DNA of 25,686 nucleotides, from contig JANYDZ010000447.1 in assembly GCA_025363375.1 (NCBI GenBank), positions 1-25,686 on the forward strand, given 5' to 3'. Positions within the stretch are counted from its first letter, which is position 1. Each line of letters starts with the position of its first letter. This stretch comes from Hyphomicrobiales bacterium (lineage in GTDB: Bacteria; Pseudomonadota; Alphaproteobacteria; Rhizobiales; Beijerinckiaceae). This document shows positions 7,261-14,904 of this stretch, one piece after another. The notes under the pieces were generated by a model. That model was not told where the DNA came from. It made no database searches and saw only the letters and a list, made by a program, of their open reading frames with translations. A program made the translations under genes and the position numbers.

Positions 7261-8739
7261 ATGACGGCGTCCCGCGCGCGGCAAGCACTTTCCTGGTCGC
7301 TGTGGTTTTTGCTCGTGCTGGTCGCGTTCAATCTGCACGGAACCCACAAGCAAATCCGCGCTGTCGTCATGGAAGGACGCGCCGGCGCCTTGACCCTGAC
7401 TCCTGAAAACAGCCTGCGCATTCTCGGCGTTTTCATGCGCAACGACATGCTCACGGCGCGCTATCTCGCCTATGCCGACGCGACGCTCGGACGTCCCTAT
7501 CAAGGTTATTTCATTCGCCCATTGGAAGCGTGGATCGAGTATCGCGACACGGATTTCAAGCGGGGCGTTGCGCCTGACTACGTCGATCCCGACGTCTCGC
7601 CGCCAATCACGCCCGCAAAACCGCTCATGCCCTTCCGCGATTTCGCCATCGAATATCCGCCGGGCGTGCTGGCGCCCATTCTGTTGCCGGCGCTGCTGAC
7701 CCGCGACATCGACGCATACCATCTTTTGTTCAGCCTCGAGATGGGTCTGCTGCTGTCGCTGGCGTTGTTTCTCGCCGTCCGCATGGCTGAAAAGCTGCGG
7801 CCGGGCGATGGTCGGGCGACGTTGCATCTTTCTATTTTCTCAGCCCTGGCGCTCGGGATCGTCGCCGTGCGCTGCTACGACGCGGTGACCACGCTGGCGA
7901 TCGTCGCCTCGGCCTATGGGCTTGCCATGCGCGGGCCCGTGACGGCCGGCCTGTCGATCTCGCTCGGATTTGTCGCCAAACTCGTTCCCGCCGTTGTCGG
8001 GCCCTTCGGCCTGTTCGTTTATCTGCGCGGCGGGCGCTGGCGCGAGATGTCCCTGGTCGGGCTTGCCGGTTTCTGCGTGCTCGCCATGACCGCAGGCCTG
8101 TGCTTTTTGACCTCGGGAACCCATGCGCTGGATTTTCTCGTCTATCATCGCCTGCGTCCGATCGAGACGGGAAGCACCTGGGGAGCGCTGTTCATTCTGG
8201 CGCGGCTTTTCGATCCCGACATCGCGACCTCGGCGATCACCTTCGGTTCGGTCAATGTGGAATCGATATGGGAACCGGCTGCGCGCAAATGGGCCGAGGT
8301 TCTGCCGCTGATCGCCATCGCCGGACTCTGCGCGCGCGCCTGGTTCGCGTTGCGCGCGCTCGACGAAACGCGCGCCGTTGTTTTGACCATCAATGCGAGC
8401 TGCGCCGCGCTGGTGGCTTTCATGGCGTTCGGCAAGGTCTTCAGCGCCAATTACATGACCTGGTTCATACCCTTCGGCGTGATCGCGACGCTGCATGGAG
8501 GACGCGGCGCGCGCTGGATGTTTCTGCTGGCGCTCGGCCTGACGCAGATCTCCTATCCTTTTCTGTTCAACATGCGGATGGCGGAGCAACTGAATCCACT
8601 CTTCGGCGCCGTCATTTTATCGCGCAATCTTGTCCTGATCGCCTGGGCGTGGAAGGTCTTCAATGCCGCGCTGCCGCGAAGGAATGCGCGCGCGGCTGCC
8701 GCGCCTGTCGCGCCACGGCAGGCGCCCGCGTCGGCCTGA
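7261..8739 (+). CDS. GT87-like (DUF2029) integral membrane glycosyltransferase
   Basis: The product is about 492 residues with roughly ten membrane helices, the first at about 9-24 (LSWSLWFLLVLVAFNL). A periplasmic loop carrying YPPGVLAP (about 132-139) precedes the next helices. A segment of the type SLGFVAKLVPAVVGPFGLFV, then a basic RGGRWREM loop, is typical of GT87/DUF2029 proteins, which transfer mannose from polyprenol-phosphate-mannose. I chose the ATG at 7261: the frame is open to 7123, but the first helix begins just after this Met and the upstream part is the promoter gap. The ribosome site is weak (GGAT). It diverges from the GT-C-like gene and probably uses the lipid-linked sugar made by the DPM1-like enzyme. 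Its stop abuts the convergent RluA-family stop. Confidence 0.7.
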   Translation: MTASRARQALSWSLWFLLVLVAFNLHGTHKQIRAVVMEGRAGALTLTPENSLRILGVFMRNDMLTARYLAYADATLGRPYQGYFIRPLEAWIEYRDTDFKRGVAPDYVDPDVSPPITPAKPLMPFRDFAIEYPPGVLAPILLPALLTRDIDAYHLLFSLEMGLLLSLALFLAVRMAEKLRPGDGRATLHLSIFSALALGIVAVRCYDAVTTLAIVASAYGLAMRGPVTAGLSISLGFVAKLVPAVVGPFGLFVYLRGGRWREMSLVGLAGFCVLAMTAGLCFLTSGTHALDFLVYHRLRPIETGSTWGALFILARLFDPDIATSAITFGSVNVESIWEPAARKWAEVLPLIAIAGLCARAWFALRALDETRAVVLTINASCAALVAFMAFGKVFSANYMTWFIPFGVIATLHGGRGARWMFLLALGLTQISYPFLFNMRMAEQLNPLFGAVILSRNLVLIAWAWKVFNAALPRRNARAAAAPVAPRQAPASA

Positions 8740-9495
8740 TTATTCCGCGTCAGGAGGCGCAATGCATTCGCCGCCCCACCCGCAGGCGGTCAGCAAACCC
8801 CGCATATGTGCGGGTGCCGGCGCCTCGGCGCGTACGGGCACTTTGTTCCTGGAAATAGGCACCACGATCTCCCGCGCGTGCAATTGCAGGCCCGGCCCTC
8901 CTTCGCGCGGGGCGCTGCCATAAATGGGATCGCCGACGATAGGAAAACCCATGGCCTCGCAATGGACGCGCAGCTGATGGGTGCGGCCGGTGAGCGGTTC
9001 CAGCGCCAGCCAGGCGACGGGTTTGCCGACGGCGTCCACGCCGCGCGCCCTGACGCGCCAACAGGTCTGCGATTTGAGGCCGAGTGGATCAACCTTCATC
9101 CACCAGCCGCGCGTGGCGTCGAGGCGGCCAAGCGGCAGGTCGATGAGGCCCTCGTCGGCTTCCGGTCCATTTTCAACGATCGCCCAGTATGTTTTCGAAA
9201 TTGCGCCGCGTTTGAACATATTGCCAAGCGATTCCAAAGCCTTGCGATGGCGGCCCAACACAAGACAGCCGGACGTGTCCCTGTCGAGCCTGTGGGCCAG
9301 CGCCGGCGGGCGCGGCAGGCCAAACCGTAGCGAGTCGAAATAATCTTCGAGACACGCGCCTCCCTTCGGCCCGCGATGCACCGCAATTCCGGCGGGCTTG
9401 TCGATAATGAGCATCAGCGCGTCGCGATAGAGCAGGCGGGACTGCAAGTCCTTGCTGGTTTGAAGATCGTCCAATGAATGGCCTTCCACGGTCAT
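8740..9495 (-). CDS. RluA-family pseudouridine synthase
   Basis: The enzyme isomerises specific uridines of rRNA or tRNA to pseudouridine in the cytoplasm. The catalytic motif AHRLDRDTSGCLVLGRH is present, with the catalytic Asp in HRLDRDTSG. Upstream is LMLIIDKPAGIAVHRG and downstream PLTGRTHQLRVHCEAMGFPIVGDP with IYG, all standard for the RluA/RluC/RluD group. No N-terminal S4 domain is seen, so it is a short single-domain member (251 residues from 9495). AGGG about eight bases before the ATG at 9495 favours this start; an in-frame ATG at 9519 (MTLDTGSD) would add eight residues. It diverges from ftsY across 57 bases, and its stop codon directly abuts the stop of the convergent GT87-like gene. 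The RNA target cannot be read from sequence. Confidence 0.9.
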   Translation of the reverse strand: MTVEGHSLDDLQTSKDLQSRLLYRDALMLIIDKPAGIAVHRGPKGGACLEDYFDSLRFGLPRPPALAHRLDRDTSGCLVLGRHRKALESLGNMFKRGAISKTYWAIVENGPEADEGLIDLPLGRLDATRGWWMKVDPLGLKSQTCWRVRARGVDAVGKPVAWLALEPLTGRTHQLRVHCEAMGFPIVGDPIYGSAPREGGPGLQLHAREIVVPISRNKVPVRAEAPAPAHMRGLLTACGWGGECIAPPDAE

Positions 9496-9552
9496 GTCCG
9501 ACCCTGTATCGAGGGTCATAGCGCGCTGCGCAAGGATGGAACCGAAAACGCG

Positions 9553-10620
9553 ATGGCCGACACCGACAAAAATTCCGGCGACGCGCCGAAAAAGCCAGGA
9601 TTCTTTGGCCGGTTGTTCAGTGGCAAGCGGGAAACGGAGCCGGCGCCGGCCGAGGTTCCCCTGGCGACTGAGCAGGAGCCCGCGCCTGAGCCCAAACGAA
9701 ACTGGTGGCGGCGGCTGCGGCAAGGCCTGTCACGCTCGGCCTTGTCGATTACGACCGGCATCGCCAATGTCTTCACGAGGAAAAAGCTCGATCGGGCGAT
9801 GCTCGACGATCTCGAGGATATTCTTATTCAGGCGGATCTTGGCCTCGCCACCGCCACCCGCATCCGCGAAGCCGTCGGCAAGGGCCGCTACGACCGCGAG
9901 ATCGACCCCGAAGAGGTGAAGGCGATTCTCGCCGCTGAAATCGAGAAGGTTCTGGCGCCGGTGGCGCGGCCCCTCGTCATCGACGCGGCAAAGTCGCCTT
10001 TCGTGATCCTGGTCGTGGGCGTCAACGGCTCGGGCAAGACGACCACCATTGGCAAGCTGTCGGCGAAATATGTGAGCGAAGGCCGCAAGGTCATGCTGGC
10101 GGCGGGCGATACATTCCGCGCGGCGGCCATCGAACAATTGCAGATATGGGGCGCGCGCATAGGCGCGCCTGTCGTGGCGCGCGGACAGGGCTCGGACGCG
10201 GCCAGTCTGGCCTTTGAGGCGGTCGCGCAAGCGCGCGCGGAAGGCGCGGAAGTCCTGATCATGGACACGGCGGGACGATTGCAGAATCGCGTCGAGTTGA
10301 TGGCGGAGCTCGAAAAAATCATCCGCGTCATGAAGAAGATCGACGCTGAAGCGCCGCATGCGGTGCTGTTGGTTCTTGACGCGACCGTCGGGCAGAATGC
10401 TTTGTCGCAAGTGGAGATATTCGGCCGGAAATCCGGCGTCACCGGCCTCGTCATGACGAAGCTCGACGGCACAGCGCGCGGCGGCATCCTCGTCGCCGTC
10501 GCCGAGAGGTTCAAACTGCCCGTGCATTATATCGGCGTCGGCGAAACTCAGGACGATTTGGAGCCCTTCGAAGCGCGCGATTTCGCGCGCGCCATCGCGG
10601 GTCTGGAGGATGAAGCTTGA
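9553..10620 (+). CDS. ftsY: Signal recognition particle receptor FtsY
   Basis: FtsY is the SRP docking GTPase that delivers ribosomes making membrane proteins to the Sec translocon. The product is 355 residues: an acidic, Pro/Ala-rich A domain (about 1-48), a helical N domain (about 50-140) and the G domain. GTPase motifs are GVNGSGKTTTIGKL (156-169), DTFRAAAIEQL (186-196), DTAGRLQNR (238-246) and TKLDGTARGG (302-311). I chose the ATG at 9553. The frame continues to a possible start at 9478, but that part overlaps the divergent RluA-family gene and looks non-coding. The A domain is shorter than in E. coli, which is common in Alphaproteobacteria. The stop overlaps the TTG start of yciB, so the two genes are translationally coupled. 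Confidence 0.96.
   Translation: MADTDKNSGDAPKKPGFFGRLFSGKRETEPAPAEVPLATEQEPAPEPKRNWWRRLRQGLSRSALSITTGIANVFTRKKLDRAMLDDLEDILIQADLGLATATRIREAVGKGRYDREIDPEEVKAILAAEIEKVLAPVARPLVIDAAKSPFVILVVGVNGSGKTTTIGKLSAKYVSEGRKVMLAAGDTFRAAAIEQLQIWGARIGAPVVARGQGSDAASLAFEAVAQARAEGAEVLIMDTAGRLQNRVELMAELEKIIRVMKKIDAEAPHAVLLVLDATVGQNALSQVEIFGRKSGVTGLVMTKLDGTARGGILVAVAERFKLPVHYIGVGETQDDLEPFEARDFARAIAGLEDEA
10605..10610 (+). promoter_or_regulatory. Shine-Dalgarno inside ftsY that favours a TTG start for yciB
   Basis: GGAGGA lies in the last codons of ftsY. It is six bases before the TTG at 10617, which overlaps the ftsY stop as TTGA, and twelve bases before the ATG at 10623. Six bases is near the ideal spacing, so TTG is the more likely start and the difference is two residues. 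Confidence 0.5.
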
Positions 10621-11219
10621 GCATGCAGCCCACGCCCAATGAAAAGAACCTGCCGCGCAAAGTAAATCCAGGATTGAAGCTTGTGCTGGAGATGGGGCCG
10701 CTTGCCCTGTTCTTTTTCACCAACGCTAAATATGGAATATTTCCCGCGACCGGCGTGCTGATGGCGGGCGTCGTCGTGGCGCTCGCCGCGTCGTGGCTGT
10801 TGACGAAGCATCTACCCGTCATGCCCGTCGTCACGGCTGTCGCCGTTCTCATTTTTGGCGCGCTGACATTTTACTTCAACGACGAAACCTTCATCAAATT
10901 GAAGCCCACAATCGTCAATTGCCTGTTCGGAACAATCCTGCTGGGAGCGCTCTGGATGGGCAAGCCTTTGCTGCCTGTCGTGCTGGAAAGCGTGCTGCGG
11001 TTGACCGACGCTGGCTGGCGCATCCTGACTCTGCGCTGGGGATTGTTTTTCTTCGTGCTTGCCGCGCTGAATGAAATCGTCTGGCGCACTCAGACGACGG
11101 ACTTCTGGGTGACTTTCAAAGTATGGGGCATCATGCCGCTGACGATGATTTTCGCTTTGGCGCAAATGCCGCTGATCCTCAAGCACGAAATCAAGCCGCC
11201 GGAAGACGGCTCGGCCTGA
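10617..11219 (+). CDS. yciB: Inner-membrane septation protein A (YciB/IspZ family)
   Basis: The product is 200 residues with about five membrane helices and belongs to the YciB/IspZ family of inner-membrane proteins linked to septation and envelope integrity. Family features are the early segment LKLVLEMGPLALFFFTNAKY, the FYFNDETFIKLKPTIVNCLFG region and the NEIVWRTQTTDFWVTFKVWG block, followed by the last helix and a charged tail. The TTG at 10617 overlaps the ftsY stop and sits six bases after GGAGGA; the ATG at 10623 is the alternative. ftsY followed by this gene is a common order in the Hyphomicrobiales. The name IspZ does not mean a role in isoprenoid synthesis. Confidence 0.93.
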   Translation: MSMQPTPNEKNLPRKVNPGLKLVLEMGPLALFFFTNAKYGIFPATGVLMAGVVVALAASWLLTKHLPVMPVVTAVAVLIFGALTFYFNDETFIKLKPTIVNCLFGTILLGALWMGKPLLPVVLESVLRLTDAGWRILTLRWGLFFFVLAALNEIVWRTQTTDFWVTFKVWGIMPLTMIFALAQMPLILKHEIKPPEDGSA

Positions 11220-11302
11220 GGGCGGCCCGCCCGGTCTCGGGAATGTGAATTGCTCAAGCCTCCGGTTTGTCGTCCAATGCCGCGCGAAGCAGGAGGAATC
11301 CC

Positions 11303-11602
11303 ATGCGGAAAACCGCTTTTCGGCTGATGGCCGGCGCCGCCCTTTTGGCGCCCATTGCAGCGCTGGCTCAACAATCGCGACCTTCCACAACGAGCATGAG
11401 CTGCGCCGCCGCCAGAGGGCTCGTGCAATCGCGCGGCGCCCTCGTTCTGGACACGGGCGGCGATACGTTCGACCGCTTCGTGCGCGATTCCTATTTCTGC
11501 GCCAGTAGCCAGAAGGCGACGCAAGCCTTTGCTCCAACCTCCGACCAGAGGCAATGTTTCATAGGCTCAACCTGCGTCGATTCAATGCAAGAGCGCCGCT
11601 AG
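11303..11602 (+). CDS. Small secreted four-cysteine protein, copy 1
   Basis: The product is 99 residues. It starts with an ATG six bases after a perfect AGGAGG. A Sec signal peptide (MRKTAFRLMAGAALLAPIAALA) is followed by a mature part of about 75 residues with four Cys, in SMSCAAA, YFCAS, QRQCF and GSTC, which would allow two disulfides in the periplasm. The core LVQSRGALVLDTGGDTFDRF then VRDSYFC is shared closely with the next gene. I recognise the pattern from other alphaproteobacterial small secreted proteins (MTC.qA..LV...GAvVLgTG..T.DRFVRD..FC) but know no function or named domain for it. It starts 83 bases after yciB and probably has its own promoter. Confidence 0.8.
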   Translation: MRKTAFRLMAGAALLAPIAALAQQSRPSTTSMSCAAARGLVQSRGALVLDTGGDTFDRFVRDSYFCASSQKATQAFAPTSDQRQCFIGSTCVDSMQERR

Positions 11603-11634
11603 CGCAACGGCGAAACTCCTGGAAAGGACCTGTC

Positions 11635-11922
11635 ATGATGAGAACCCTGCTCACCCTGTCATTCGCGCTTGTTGCGCCCGCGGCGCTGCCGCAATCGCGC
11701 CCGCAGACGACAAACATGACTTGCGGCGCTGCCGCAAGTCTGGTGCAAACGCAGGGCGCCGCGGTACTTGGCACTGGCCGCGACACGTTCGACCGCTTCG
11801 TGCGGGACGCGAGCTTTTGCGCGCATGGTCAGGTGCTGAAACCCGCGATAGCGCCGACCGCGGATCAACGCCAGTGCCAGGTCGCATGGCGCTGCTACGA
11901 TGAGCCGCAGGAAAACCGCTAA
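11635..11922 (+). CDS. Small secreted four-cysteine protein, copy 2
   Basis: This 95-residue paralogue lies 32 bases after copy 1 and is probably cotranscribed. AAAGGA precedes the ATG at 11635 by six bases; the second ATG at 11638 is an alternative. The signal peptide (MMRTLLTLSFALVAPAALP) is followed by a mature part with Cys in NMTCGAA, SFCAH, QRQCQ and WRCYD, matching copy 1 in spacing. The shared core is LVQTQGAAVLGTGRDTFDRF then VRDASFC. The two differ mostly in the signal peptide, in the stretch after the third Cys-containing block and in the tail. Their function is unknown. The stop codon lies in a 13-base tandem repeat (see that entry). Confidence 0.8.
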   Translation: MMRTLLTLSFALVAPAALPQSRPQTTNMTCGAAASLVQTQGAAVLGTGRDTFDRFVRDASFCAHGQVLKPAIAPTADQRQCQVAWRCYDEPQENR

Positions 11923-11935
11923 GGAGAACCGCTAG
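11910..11935 (+). repeat. 13-base tandem repeat over a stop codon
   Basis: GGAAAACCGCTAA is followed at once by GGAGAACCGCTAG, 11 of 13 positions equal. The first unit holds the TAA of copy 2. The second unit, with the bases after it (TAGCGC), matches the end of copy 1 (GCCGCTAGCGC). A slippage duplication probably moved or doubled the stop. Confidence 0.6.
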
Positions 11936-11938
11936 CGC

Positions 11939-12331
11939 GCGTTCCCGCGAAGCGCACCAAGGCTCGCGCGAAGAAAGCCGGTCAAAAGCGGGGATTTCGC
12001 GATATTTGCCGGTCCGGATCGATCGGAAAACGCTCCAGCGGTTCAAACCTGAATGCGCCGCGGCGTCGCAAGGGCGACGAACAGGGAGCAAGCTGGCTTA
12101 GATCGAGGTGAACATATGAAAACGAGCGCGATAGGCGCGTTTCCAGGCCGCTTTTCGAAACCTCGCGCCTGAATATTAAATCGACGCCGGCAAATAATGG
12201 ACGCGCGAGCCGATTTTGGCAGCCGGCCGGCCTGCTCCTGAAAGTGCCGCGAGTGGCAAAAATGCGACTGGGCTATTAACCAGTTTGGCCCTAAACTGGC
12301 GCGCATTGATCGATTGCACCGGGGAACATTC
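11939..12331. other. Long intergenic stretch with one inverted repeat
   Basis: About 390 bases hold no convincing gene. A reading frame of 18 codons (12116-12172) has a fair ribosome site (GAGGTG) but no recognisable product. The clearest element is an inverted repeat at 12280-12286 and 12293-12299 (CCAGTTT, six-base loop, AAACTGG), preceded by TTAA. It lies about 33 bases before the 12332 gene and could be an operator or a leader hairpin. The upstream part has uneven, non-coding composition. The promoter of the 12332 gene is presumably here. Confidence 0.45.
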
Positions 12332-12640
12332 ATGCGCATGAGCCGATCCTTCCTTCTCGCCACGTCGGCTAGCCTTGCGGTCCTGTTCGGCGCCGTCAGC
12401 ATCGCCGCGGCGCAAACCCGCCAGAAGCGCGCCCAGCCCGCGCGCGAGATAATCGTCAAAAAGCGCAGCTTCCTCGACTCCGGTCGCATGGTTCCGGTCG
12501 GTTCCGAATCCAATTACGTGCAGGCCGGAACCTATTTCAACCGCTCGCCGCAATATTTCGGCAACCGCAGCGGCTACGGCGCGGAGACGTTGCCAGGACG
12601 GTTTGATATTCCGGGCGCGCGGCCGCTTTTCACGTTCTGA
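12332..12640 (+). CDS. Small exported protein of unknown function
   Basis: The product is 102 residues. GGGGAA about seven bases before the ATG at 12332 supports this start. An N-terminal signal (about residues 1-28, SFLLATSASLAVLFGAVSIA then AAAQ) precedes a basic stretch (TRQKRAQPAREIIVKKR). The C-terminal half is rich in Gly, Tyr, Asn and Phe: SGRMVPVGSESNYVQAG, then NRSPQYFGNR and a closing ETLPGRFDIPG segment. I have the impression that related Hyphomicrobiales proteins share the ETLPGRFD ending, but I know no function. It has no Cys and no enzyme motif. A periplasmic or surface location is inferred from the signal. A strong terminator follows at once, so it is probably a single-gene transcript. 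Confidence 0.7.
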   Translation: MRMSRSFLLATSASLAVLFGAVSIAAAQTRQKRAQPAREIIVKKRSFLDSGRMVPVGSESNYVQAGTYFNRSPQYFGNRSGYGAETLPGRFDIPGARPLFTF

Positions 12641-12657
12641 ACAGTCTCTGATTGCAA

Positions 12658-12692
12658 AAAAATCCTGCGATGAAATTCATCGCGGGATTTTT
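12658..12692. terminator. Bidirectional intrinsic terminator
   Basis: A 13-pair stem (12660-12672 with 12678-12690, one G-U pair, five-base loop) is flanked by an A-run on the left and a T-run on the right. It serves both the + strand gene ending at 12640 and the convergent leuB, whose stop is at 12700. It is the clearest terminator in the window. Confidence 0.85.
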
Positions 12693-12699
12693 GTCGTTT

Positions 12700-13809
12700 T
12701 CAGGCGAGTTTCTTCAACTCGGCCAGAATCGCTTCGCCCATCTCGACCGTCGAAACGGTCGATGTGGCGGCACCCTTGATGTCGGCGGTGCGCAGGCCCG
12801 CGTCAAGCACGGCGGAGATGGCTTTTTCGACCAAGTCGGCGGCGGCGCCGAGGCCGAATGAATAACGCAGCGCCATGCCAAACGAGCCTATCATGGCGAT
12901 CGGATTGGCGATGCCCTTGCCGGCGATGTCCGGCGCCGAACCATGCACGGGCTCATAGAGCGCCTTGCGCTTGCCGGTCTTCGGATTGGTTTCGCCCAGC
13001 GAGGCGGACGGCAGCATGCCTAGCGAACCCGTCAGCATCGCCGCGACGTCCGACAGCATGTCGCCGAAGAGGTTGTCGGTGACGATCACGTCGAACTGCT
13101 TGGGCCAGCGCACGAGCTGCATGCCGAGCGAATCGGCCAGCTGATGCTCCAGCGTCACGTCGGCGTATTCGCGCTTGTGCAGGGCGGTGATAACCTCGTT
13201 CCAGAGCACGCCGGATTTCATGACGTTGCGCTTCTCGGAGGAGGTCACCTTGTTGTTGCGCTTGCGCGCCAGTTCGAAAGCGACGCGGCCGATGCGCTCG
13301 ATCTCGTAGGTGTCGTAGACCTGCGTGTCGATGCCGCGCTTCTGGCCGTTGCCGAGATCGATGATCTGCTTGGGCTCGCCGAAATAGACGCCGCCGGTGA
13401 GCTCGCGCACGATCATGATGTCGAGGTCCTCGACAATCTCGCGCTTCAGCGACGAAGCATCGGCAAGCGCGGGATAGCAGATGGCCGGGCGCAGATTGGC
13501 GAACAGCTGGAGGTCCTTGCGCAGACGCAGCAAGCCGGCTTCGGGACGCACGTCATAGGGCACCGCGTCCCATTTGGGACCGCCGACGGCGCCGAACAAA
13601 ACAGCGTCGGCGTCGTGCGCGAGCTTCATATGGTCTTCGGAGATTGACTGGCCATGGGTGTCGTAGGCGATGCCGCCGACAAGACCGCGCTCGATCTCGA
13701 AAGAGGCGATGCCCGCCTGCCCCATGAATTTGGCGACCTTTTCAACTTCGACCGCGACTTCCGGACCGATGCCGTCGCCGGGGAGGAGGAGGAGCTTGTG
13801 CGTCGCCAT
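12700..13809 (-). CDS. leuB: 3-isopropylmalate dehydrogenase
   Basis: LeuB catalyses the NAD-dependent oxidative decarboxylation of 3-isopropylmalate to 2-oxoisocaproate, the third step from acetyl-CoA in leucine synthesis, in the cytoplasm. The product is 369 residues, the usual length. Motifs are LLLLPGDGIGPEVAVE at the N-terminus, GAVGGPKWD, RELTGGVYFGEPK, the metal and substrate block DVIVTDNLFGDMLSDVAAML, and the NAD site EPVHGSAPDIAGKGIANP. The ATG at 13809 gives the family N-terminus (MATHKLLLLPGDG). The ribosome site is weak. leuC and leuD are not adjacent. It shares a terminator with the convergent 12332 gene and begins 75 bases downstream of the end of the catabolic operon. Confidence 0.97.
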   Translation of the reverse strand: MATHKLLLLPGDGIGPEVAVEVEKVAKFMGQAGIASFEIERGLVGGIAYDTHGQSISEDHMKLAHDADAVLFGAVGGPKWDAVPYDVRPEAGLLRLRKDLQLFANLRPAICYPALADASSLKREIVEDLDIMIVRELTGGVYFGEPKQIIDLGNGQKRGIDTQVYDTYEIERIGRVAFELARKRNNKVTSSEKRNVMKSGVLWNEVITALHKREYADVTLEHQLADSLGMQLVRWPKQFDVIVTDNLFGDMLSDVAAMLTGSLGMLPSASLGETNPKTGKRKALYEPVHGSAPDIAGKGIANPIAMIGSFGMALRYSFGLGAAADLVEKAISAVLDAGLRTADIKGAATSTVSTVEMGEAILAELKKLA

Positions 13810-13884
13810 TGTGTGTCCGGGGTTTGGAGGTTGTGATGGCGCGGAGTGATAGGGGCGCGAGGCGGCGAGGGCAAGGGGGCCGCC

Positions 13885-14904
13885 TCAATTCGCCCGCACC
13901 GCCTTCTTGGCCCGCTCCACCGCCGCCGGCGGCGTCGCGAACACCCGGGCCAGCAGCTTTTCCACCTCCTCGCCCGACAGCGGCGTGAGGTCGATTTGCG
14001 CGGCCTTCGCCTCCGCCGCGAATGTCGGGTCGGCGATCGTGTCAAGCAGCGCCTTGCGCAAGGCCGCGACGCGCGGCGCGGGCACGCCCGGCGGCGCCAT
14101 GTAGGGCCGCCCCAGGCCCTGCGTGCCGAAGATAAGGTCATAGACCTGGCGGTCCTCGTCGGTCTTCGCGTAGTCGTAGATATGCGGGACGCCCGCGAGA
14201 TCTGGATGTTTGTTGCGCCCGAGTTGCACAAGGATTTTTATCTGGCCCAAGTCCAGCATGCCGCGCCATTCCGTGCGGGCCGTCGATGTCGGCAGCCCGC
14301 AAAGTCCATGCACCTCGCCGCGTTCGATGGCGAGCTTGATGTCGAAGGAGCCGCGATAGCCTTGCACAAGCTTGATTTTCGCGCCGGTGAGATTTCGGAT
14401 GGCGTTCGGCGTCTGGCTCAGCGGCCCCGCCGTTCCCGCGCCCGAGCCGCCGAACAAGGTTTCCTTCGTGAAGATATCTTCAAAGCGCGCGAGGCCGGCG
14501 TTGGGTGAAACGACGCAGACCTGCGTGCTCTCGTCCATGTTGCCAATCCAGCTGAATTTCAGCGGATCAAACCGGGCGGAAGCGTCGCCGATCAGCGGTT
14601 CGAAGATGACGCTATGGGTGTATGTCGCCATCACCGAGCCATCGCGCGGCGCGATATTGTAGAGCCAGTTGGCCGCCGCCATGCCCGAGGCGCCCTGCAT
14701 GTTTTGCACGTTGACGCCGGGCTTGCCGGGAATGAAGCGCCCAAGATGACGGGCCAGCGCGCGGGAATAGACGTCAAATCCGGTGCCGACTTCGTGTCCG
14801 ACGACGATGTTGAACGCGCGGCCGCGATAGAAGTCTTCGACTTCGTCGGCATTCGCGGTTTGCGCCGCGACAAGCATCGCGACGAGAGCGGGAACGCGTT
14901 TCAT
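13885..14904 (-). CDS. TctC/Bug-family periplasmic substrate-binding protein
   Basis: This 339-residue binding protein belongs to the tripartite tricarboxylate transporter (TctC/Bug) family, whose members bind carboxylated solutes in the periplasm. The signal peptide (MKRVPALVAMLVAAQTANA) is followed by FYRGRAFNIVVGHEVGTGFD (about 26-45), then FIPGKPGVNVQNMQGASGM, NWLYNIAPRDGSVMATY and the Gly-rich GGSGAGTAG segment, all typical. No TctA or TctB membrane genes are in the window, so it may work with a transporter elsewhere or as a sensor. Its start overlaps the stop of the TauD-like gene by ATGA, so it is the last gene of the operon. The ligand is unknown, but the company of dioxygenases suggests an organic acid that they degrade. 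Confidence 0.9.
   Translation of the reverse strand: MKRVPALVAMLVAAQTANADEVEDFYRGRAFNIVVGHEVGTGFDVYSRALARHLGRFIPGKPGVNVQNMQGASGMAAANWLYNIAPRDGSVMATYTHSVIFEPLIGDASARFDPLKFSWIGNMDESTQVCVVSPNAGLARFEDIFTKETLFGGSGAGTAGPLSQTPNAIRNLTGAKIKLVQGYRGSFDIKLAIERGEVHGLCGLPTSTARTEWRGMLDLGQIKILVQLGRNKHPDLAGVPHIYDYAKTDEDRQVYDLIFGTQGLGRPYMAPPGVPAPRVAALRKALLDTIADPTFAAEAKAAQIDLTPLSGEEVEKLLARVFATPPAAVERAKKAVRAN

Larger units (their letters stand above)
11303..11938 (+). repeat. Tandem gene duplication, about 320-base register
   Basis: The two small secreted-protein genes are head-to-tail copies. A 20-base identical block over the FDRFV codons occurs at 11465-11484 and 11785-11804, exactly 320 bases apart, and the two stop codons are also 320 bases apart. 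The signal-peptide parts differ by four codons. The copies have diverged widely elsewhere, so the duplication is old or under selection to diverge. Confidence 0.75.

Noticed and set aside
12116..12172. 18-codon frame with GAGGTG ribosome site
   Set aside because: Too short, with no recognisable product and no link to a downstream gene to argue for a leader peptide.
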